Positions 60,308 to 64,000 of a stretch of 64,000 nt of DNA are shown here, piece by piece. Position 1 is the stretch's first letter; each line of letters starts with the position of its first letter. The notes beneath the pieces are model-generated. The model worked only from the letters and a program-made list of their open reading frames with translations, made no database searches and was not told where the DNA came from. The position numbers were made by a program, and so were the translations under genes. Source of the DNA: Flavobacteriales bacterium (GTDB lineage: Bacteria > Bacteroidota > Bacteroidia > Flavobacteriales_E > Vicingaceae); NCBI GenBank assembly GCA_013359255.1, contig JABWCF010000004.1, forward strand, positions 62,001 to 126,000. Reading direction: 5' to 3'.

Positions 60308-61054
60308 ATGAACGAAGAACTGCTAAATTACATCATTCTCTTTTCAACCCCTGTAATAGTGGGTGCTGCTGTATTTTTGCTAAAATTAAATATTAGCAAA
60401 AATTTAAAACTGTTACTATCCTTTAGCGGAGCATTTTTATTTACTATATGTATCTTACACCTTATACCCGAACTTTATTTTAACTGGAACAAAACCATTG
60501 GATTTTTTATAATGGGTGGATTTTTTCTGCAATTAATTTTAGAGAATTTTTCAAAAGGCATTGAACACGGACATGCCCATACACATACTCACTTAGGCAT
60601 TTTCCCCTTTTCTGTTTTTTTTAGTTTACTTATTCATTCTTTTGTAGAAGGTATGGCTCTTATAGAAGTACATCATGCCTCGGAGGTAAACCACTCACAC
60701 TCTTATAATATGCCTCTATTAATAGGCATCTCTATACACAATATACCAGTTACCATGGTTCTTTTAGGACTTATGTTTCGCCAACAAATTAAATTGAGAA
60801 CGCAACTTTATTCACTACTCATCTTTGCTTTAAGTGCTCCTATTGGTTTATTTTTTGCTAACCATTTCAACGAAAAAATTTTTTCTACAGGTTTAAACTT
60901 TAATTTTTTATTAGCCATATCGGTCGGTATTTTTTTGCACATTTCCACTACTATTCTTTTTGAAACCAGCGAGCAACATCACCACTATAATTACAAAAAA
61001 ATGGCGGCTATTATTATTGGAGTGTTTATTGCCGGTTTAACACTATTATTATAA
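60308..61054 (+). CDS. ZIP-family divalent metal transporter
   Basis: 248 residues, about eight membrane spans. TM4 carries LLIHSFVEGMAL (H-x3-EG) and TM5 ISIHNIPVTMVLL, the histidine- and glutamate-bearing metal path of ZIP proteins. Cytoplasmic or periplasmic loops are His-rich (IEHGHAHTHTHLG; VHHASEVNHSHSYN; SEQHHHYNYKK), as in zinc transporters. It probably imports zinc or iron into the cytoplasm. An upstream in-frame ATG at 60290 overlaps the methyltransferase, but the ATG at 60308 fits the family start better. Together with the CzcA/CzcB exporter elsewhere in the window it suggests active divalent-metal balance. Confidence 0.9.
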   Translation: MNEELLNYIILFSTPVIVGAAVFLLKLNISKNLKLLLSFSGAFLFTICILHLIPELYFNWNKTIGFFIMGGFFLQLILENFSKGIEHGHAHTHTHLGIFPFSVFFSLLIHSFVEGMALIEVHHASEVNHSHSYNMPLLIGISIHNIPVTMVLLGLMFRQQIKLRTQLYSLLIFALSAPIGLFFANHFNEKIFSTGLNFNFLLAISVGIFLHISTTILFETSEQHHHYNYKKMAAIIIGVFIAGLTLLL

Positions 61055-61143
61055 TTGCATATTTCTTTAAACAAATACCCAACATGGGTGTTTTACCATT
61101 AACTTAGCAAACAACAAATTTATAACTATTAAACTTTACAATT

Positions 61144-61776
61144 ATGGCAGTACTTGTCGGGAAAAAAGCTCCCCTATTTAAAGCAAAAGCAGTAATAAAC
61201 GGTGAAGAAATTGTAGCCGATTATTCCTTAGAACAATTTCTTGGAAAAAAACATGTAATCCTTTTCTTTTATCCTAAAGATTTTACCTTCGTTTGTCCTA
61301 CAGAATTACACGCCTTTCAGGCACGGTTAAAAGAGTTTGAACAACGCAATGTGGCTGTTGTAGCGGTGTCAACAGATACCGAACAATCACATTGGGGTTG
61401 GCTTCAACTATCAAAAGACCATGGAGGCATTCAAGGCGTTACTTATCCCATTGTTGCCGATACCAATAAAACCATTTCTCATAACTACGATGTACTGGCA
61501 GGAGAATGGGATTATAATGACGAAGGCGAGATGACGGCTCGTGGAGAATTAGTAGCTTACCGCGGCTTATTTTTAATTGATAAAAACGGAGTCGTTCGTC
61601 ATCAGCTGGTTAACGATTTGCCTCTAGGAAGAAGCGTTGATGAAGCAATACGCATTATAGATGCTCTTCAATTTTTGGAAGAAAAAGGTGAAGTTTGCCC
61701 CGCTAACTGGAAAAAAGGAGAAGAAGGACTAAAGGCTACCCACACCGGAGTGGCTGATTATCTTGCAAAACATTAA
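61144..61776 (+). CDS. Peroxiredoxin, typical 2-Cys (AhpC/Prx1 type)
   Basis: 210 residues. Reduces peroxides with peroxidatic Cys51 in FYPKDFTFVCPTELHAF and resolving Cys185 in GEVCPANWKKGEEG, in the Prx1/AhpC layout. GGIQGVTYPIVADTNKTISH and DNNGV-like DKNGVVRHQ are typical. Length 210 is slightly longer than E. coli AhpC (187), as in Prx1-type bacterial members. No ahpF reductase is adjacent, so a thioredoxin system is the likely reductant. Preceded by a weak TAACTTAG box and closed by a bidirectional terminator. Confidence 0.94.
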   Translation: MAVLVGKKAPLFKAKAVINGEEIVADYSLEQFLGKKHVILFFYPKDFTFVCPTELHAFQARLKEFEQRNVAVVAVSTDTEQSHWGWLQLSKDHGGIQGVTYPIVADTNKTISHNYDVLAGEWDYNDEGEMTARGELVAYRGLFLIDKNGVVRHQLVNDLPLGRSVDEAIRIIDALQFLEEKGEVCPANWKKGEEGLKATHTGVADYLAKH

Positions 61777-61791
61777 CTAATTTCAATTTAT

Positions 61792-61820
61792 AAAAAAAGG
61801 GGCTTGTGGCCCCTTTTTTT
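61792..61820. terminator. Bidirectional terminator after the peroxiredoxin gene
   Basis: Stem aaaaaaaggggc / gccccttttttt (61792-61803, 61809-61820) with loop ttgtg. It separates the peroxiredoxin gene from the convergent DUF4293 gene, whose stop codon touches it. Confidence 0.9.
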
Positions 61821-62277
61821 ATCTCAAACGGTTAGCCGCCCTTACTAACATTTCATCTTTTCTTATATACCTTAATGCAATATAAATGAATATGGCATTA
61901 ATAATAGGAATAAACAAGCCATAAGAATAATTTACACTCTCAACACCCAATTTAGAAGAATATGCCTCTGCATAAAAAAAAACAGATGCGATAATTCCTG
62001 TATTTAAAAGAATAGCCAGCCCACAGAATTTCATTTGAATATTTCTTTTTTTGTATAAAAAAATAATACCCAAAAGAACAAGCACCAACAGAGTATTTAG
62101 AATACTATTCCCGTATGGAAAAAAAAGAAAATCGTTTTCTACCCCATCTGTTTTTAAAAAACACAACTTATATATGTAATTAGCTTTAGCAGTCATTTCT
62201 GCTAAAGGTAAAAAATACAGCACTACAGCCAAAATAAGTGCCGCTACTAAAAACAAGGTTTGTTTACGCTGAATCAT
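61819..62277 (-). CDS. DUF4293 membrane protein
   Basis: 152 residues. Starts MIQRKQTLFLVAALILAVVL, the fixed opening of the Bacteroidota DUF4293 family, and has four membrane spans ending with a basic DEMLVRAANRLR tail, also characteristic. In many relatives this gene lies near rho, but here it is directly after the O-antigen ligase-like gene with no gap (stop/start at 62278/62277). Function is unknown. Confidence 0.88.
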   Translation of the reverse strand: MIQRKQTLFLVAALILAVVLYFLPLAEMTAKANYIYKLCFLKTDGVENDFLFFPYGNSILNTLLVLVLLGIIFLYKKRNIQMKFCGLAILLNTGIIASVFFYAEAYSSKLGVESVNYSYGLFIPIINAIFIYIALRYIRKDEMLVRAANRLR

Positions 62278-63498
62278 CTATTTAATTTTATTTAAATGGG
62301 GGTTATTTTGATTATGCCAAAATAACAAAGAATTTACAAATGAAATAAATACAACACCTGCCTGTGTTTCTAACATTGATTCTACCAAAAAATTAAAAAA
62401 AACAAGCCCCAAAAAAAATATATAAATTATGTTGTTGTTCTGAACAGCAAGCCTCGTATAAGAAAATAAAATTATGAGTAAAAACAACGCTGCAAAACTA
62501 CCCAAGGACAAGGCTGTTTGGAAGAACTGATTATGTGCATTTAATTTTTTTTCACCGGCAATTTTTATATCATGAGTATCGTAATATGCTAGCAAAACTT
62601 CTTTTGCATCGCCATTTCCGTACCCAACAAAAGGCTTTTCCGAAATGAGGGTAACAGAGGCTTTCCAAACAAAAGATCGTAATGAAGTTCCACCAACATC
62701 ATCATGATTACTAAAAACAACAGAATTGGCAAACTCCTTTACCCGATTAGAAATTACCTCCGACTTAATTACAATGGCTGTAAAAAGAAAAAGTGCAATA
62801 CCAATCCAAATTAGTTTAAATAAACTCTTCTTATTAGAAAGGTACCACCTGAATAAATAATAAAAAATAAGAATACCCGAAAGAATAACGGCTATTTTCG
62901 AAAACAGGAAAAGAATAAAAACAAATAAGCATCCAATCAGAATAAAAGATTTTTTTTCATTAAATAGAGCTAACGAATCATCAAAAAAACTTTCTGCTAA
63001 TAGTACAATAGCAAACATAGCATAAAGCGATGCATAACTGGGGTGATGAAAATAAGATAATTCGGTGTAAAAAAAAGAAGAGATTTGTTGGGTATAAAAG
63101 TAAATATATGAGGCATGAAGAATACATATCAATATAGCCACCATACACCCTTCAATAAATGCTTTAAGACTTTGAATAAAAACAACTTTATTATAGGGTA
63201 TTGCAATAAAAAAAAGAGGCAGTATACATAAACTCAACTTTACTTCTAAATCAAATAATGCTGCCTCTTTATTATTAGAATAAAGCACTCCGATAAAATG
63301 CCAAAAATAAAATAATACAAATAATAGCAAAAAGCGATTACTTTTGAATTGACTTTTTAGGGCAGAAAAATCCAATAAGGGTAATACACTTATAATCCAT
63401 ACCACTACCATTGTCGGAACTAGGTGCTTGTGTAAAGGAATTAGAAATGCCAACAATGGCGTAGTATACAAATGAATATGTTGCAGTCTTTTAATCAA
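62278..63498 (-). CDS. O-antigen ligase-like membrane protein (Wzy/WaaL family)
   Basis: 406 residues with about ten membrane spans and the large periplasmic loop of the Wzy_C/O-antigen ligase family, including FVWKASVTLISEKPFVGYGN and EKKLNAHNQFFQTALSLG, the H-N-x-x-x-x-x-L pattern shared by O-antigen ligases and polymerases. It probably joins glycan chains to a lipid or protein acceptor, and may relate functionally to the CapD-type dehydratase at 54-56 kb. A minus-strand promoter box lies 23 bp upstream. DUF4293 follows without a gap. Confidence 0.88.
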   Translation of the reverse strand: MIKRLQHIHLYTTPLLAFLIPLHKHLVPTMVVVWIISVLPLLDFSALKSQFKSNRFLLLFVLFYFWHFIGVLYSNNKEAALFDLEVKLSLCILPLFFIAIPYNKVVFIQSLKAFIEGCMVAILICILHASYIYFYTQQISSFFYTELSYFHHPSYASLYAMFAIVLLAESFFDDSLALFNEKKSFILIGCLFVFILFLFSKIAVILSGILIFYYLFRWYLSNKKSLFKLIWIGIALFLFTAIVIKSEVISNRVKEFANSVVFSNHDDVGGTSLRSFVWKASVTLISEKPFVGYGNGDAKEVLLAYYDTHDIKIAGEKKLNAHNQFFQTALSLGSFAALFLLIILFSYTRLAVQNNNIIYIFFLGLVFFNFLVESMLETQAGVVFISFVNSLLFWHNQNNPHLNKIK

Positions 63499-63502
63499 AA
63501 TA

Positions 63503-64000
63503 ATGACAGATACTAAAAACGCAAAGTTAAAGCTAATTAAATTGGGGTTAATATTCTCCTTGATTATTTACATTTTTTCAACCCTTGAATTTAATTCTAC
63601 TCCTATTATTGATGGCTACACAAACAAGCCCTCTTACTTTCCGAAAGAAAATTGCAAACTATTCATAAACGATGTAGTAGATAACCATAAAAGAACTATT
63701 GAACTTAAAAACATTGCAACCCACCATTCCCTATCTTTTACTATACTTGGCATAAGGCAAAACACGCTGAAAAAAGCATGGAAAAATGGTTTCGGTTATA
63801 AAATATCCGGCAGCATCGATTTAAGAGGACAAGAAAGTGGAATTTATCAAATAGACAACAAAATTCCGATTATAATAAAACCACCCATAAACGAGCAAAC
63901 CGATTTACTTATTGTGGTGCCCTATTTAAACTACCAAGCACATTCTAATGCCGGAGGAAAAAGTTTCTTTGCCCACAATTCCCTAAAAAACGAAGCAGCT
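63503..64000 (+). CDS. Membrane-anchored or exported protein with DUF6605-like N-region (cut by window edge)
   Basis: 166 codons are open from the ATG at 63503 to the right edge, with no stop. One hydrophobic segment (LIKLGLIFSLIIYIFS, about 12-27) is followed by a soluble region containing ESGIYQIDNKIPIIIKPPIN, LLIVVPYLNYQAHSNAGGKS and FF. The latter resembles the WPxxTWQAYNxWGGxS core of DUF6605 / N,N-dimethylformamidase large-subunit-like proteins. This is a tentative match. The start is only 4 bp from the divergent ligase-like gene, and that gene's promoter lies inside this frame, so the true start may be further downstream. Confidence 0.6.
   Translation, partial: MTDTKNAKLKLIKLGLIFSLIIYIFSTLEFNSTPIIDGYTNKPSYFPKENCKLFINDVVDNHKRTIELKNIATHHSLSFTILGIRQNTLKKAWKNGFGYKISGSIDLRGQESGIYQIDNKIPIIIKPPINEQTDLLIVVPYLNYQAHSNAGGKSFFAHNSLKNEAA
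63522..63529 (-). promoter_or_regulatory. Promoter box TAACTTTG for the O-antigen ligase-like gene
   Basis: Exact TAnnTTTG match on the minus strand, followed by C, 23 bp upstream of the ATG at 63498. It lies inside the 5' end of the opposing partial gene. Confidence 0.55.

Overview
The window is a gene-dense, AT-rich chromosomal segment of a member of the Bacteroidota, most likely a free-living flavobacterial or sphingobacterial-type lineage. The evidence is internal. There are two type IX secretion (T9SS) cargo proteins with C-terminal sorting domains, PorP/SprF and PorE-like partners, and TonB-dependent receptors with a carboxypeptidase-regulatory N-domain. Families largely confined to the phylum are present (DUF4293, DUF4920, a DUF4249 remnant, fused E1 alpha/beta dehydrogenase). 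Many lipoproteins have Bacteroidota-style lipoboxes, Shine-Dalgarno sequences are largely absent, and repeated TAnnTTTG promoter boxes occur. I saw no tRNA, rRNA, CRISPR array, insertion sequence, phage gene or recognisable defence island.

Layout. 1-3.7 kb: start of a TonB receptor (minus), then nth, bcp, recA and a TPR lipoprotein. 3.8-7.5 kb: a large T9SS-secreted beta-helix/PKD protein. 7.6-11.4 kb: a helical-repeat protein, an NhaC-type antiporter and a MORN-like repeat protein. 11.5-12.7 kb: a YciO-family protein and a small transaldolase. 12.9-14.8 kb: three lipoproteins, one a YiiX-type hydrolase. 14.9-17 kb: a TPR/SpoIIE-phosphatase membrane protein. 17.0-21.2 kb: a thiamine-uptake locus with two TPP riboswitches, one before a small thiamine-binding-like protein, a PnuT transporter and a NadR-like kinase, the other before a TonB receptor. 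21.2-28.5 kb: a GT-C-like membrane protein and a heavy-metal efflux set in which the CzcA pump and a TolC-type channel are one polypeptide. 28.5-28.8 kb: a frameshifted remnant of a DUF4249 lipoprotein gene.

28.8-42.3 kb: DUF493, WD40 and lipoprotein genes; a BaiN/HI0933 flavoprotein; a biotin carboxylase; a CAP/OmpA-like secreted protein; a mtaB-lgt-MOSC-IMPase run; and the fused 2-oxoacid dehydrogenase E1. 42.4-50.3 kb: a minus-strand operon with a giant SprB-repeat surface protein (type B T9SS signal), its PorP/SprF-like partner and a PorE-like OmpA lipoprotein. 50.4-53.9 kb: a CPBP protease, two tandem paralogous lipoproteins, a DUF4920 lipoprotein and a cytochrome c'-like lipoprotein. 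53.9-64 kb: a CapD-type nucleotide-sugar dehydratase, gcvT-comB, a zinc phospholipase C-like protein, an orphan gene, a methyltransferase plus ZIP transporter, ahpC, DUF4293, an O-antigen ligase-like protein and a partial gene at the right edge.

The genes connect in a few ways. Imported thiamine would supply TPP for the E1 enzyme. The CzcA/CzcB set and the ZIP protein both handle divalent metals. Bcp, AhpC and the Fe-S repair glycosylase Nth protect against oxidation. The PorP, PorE and SprB-like genes form one surface-display unit. The most unusual material is the TPP-controlled kinase and small binding protein, the pump/channel fusion, the exact 243-bp repeats in the SprB-like gene, the CAP/OmpA-like protein and the tandem lipoproteins. 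I did not find a clearly new multi-gene system. Names rest on motif recognition by eye, without database searches.
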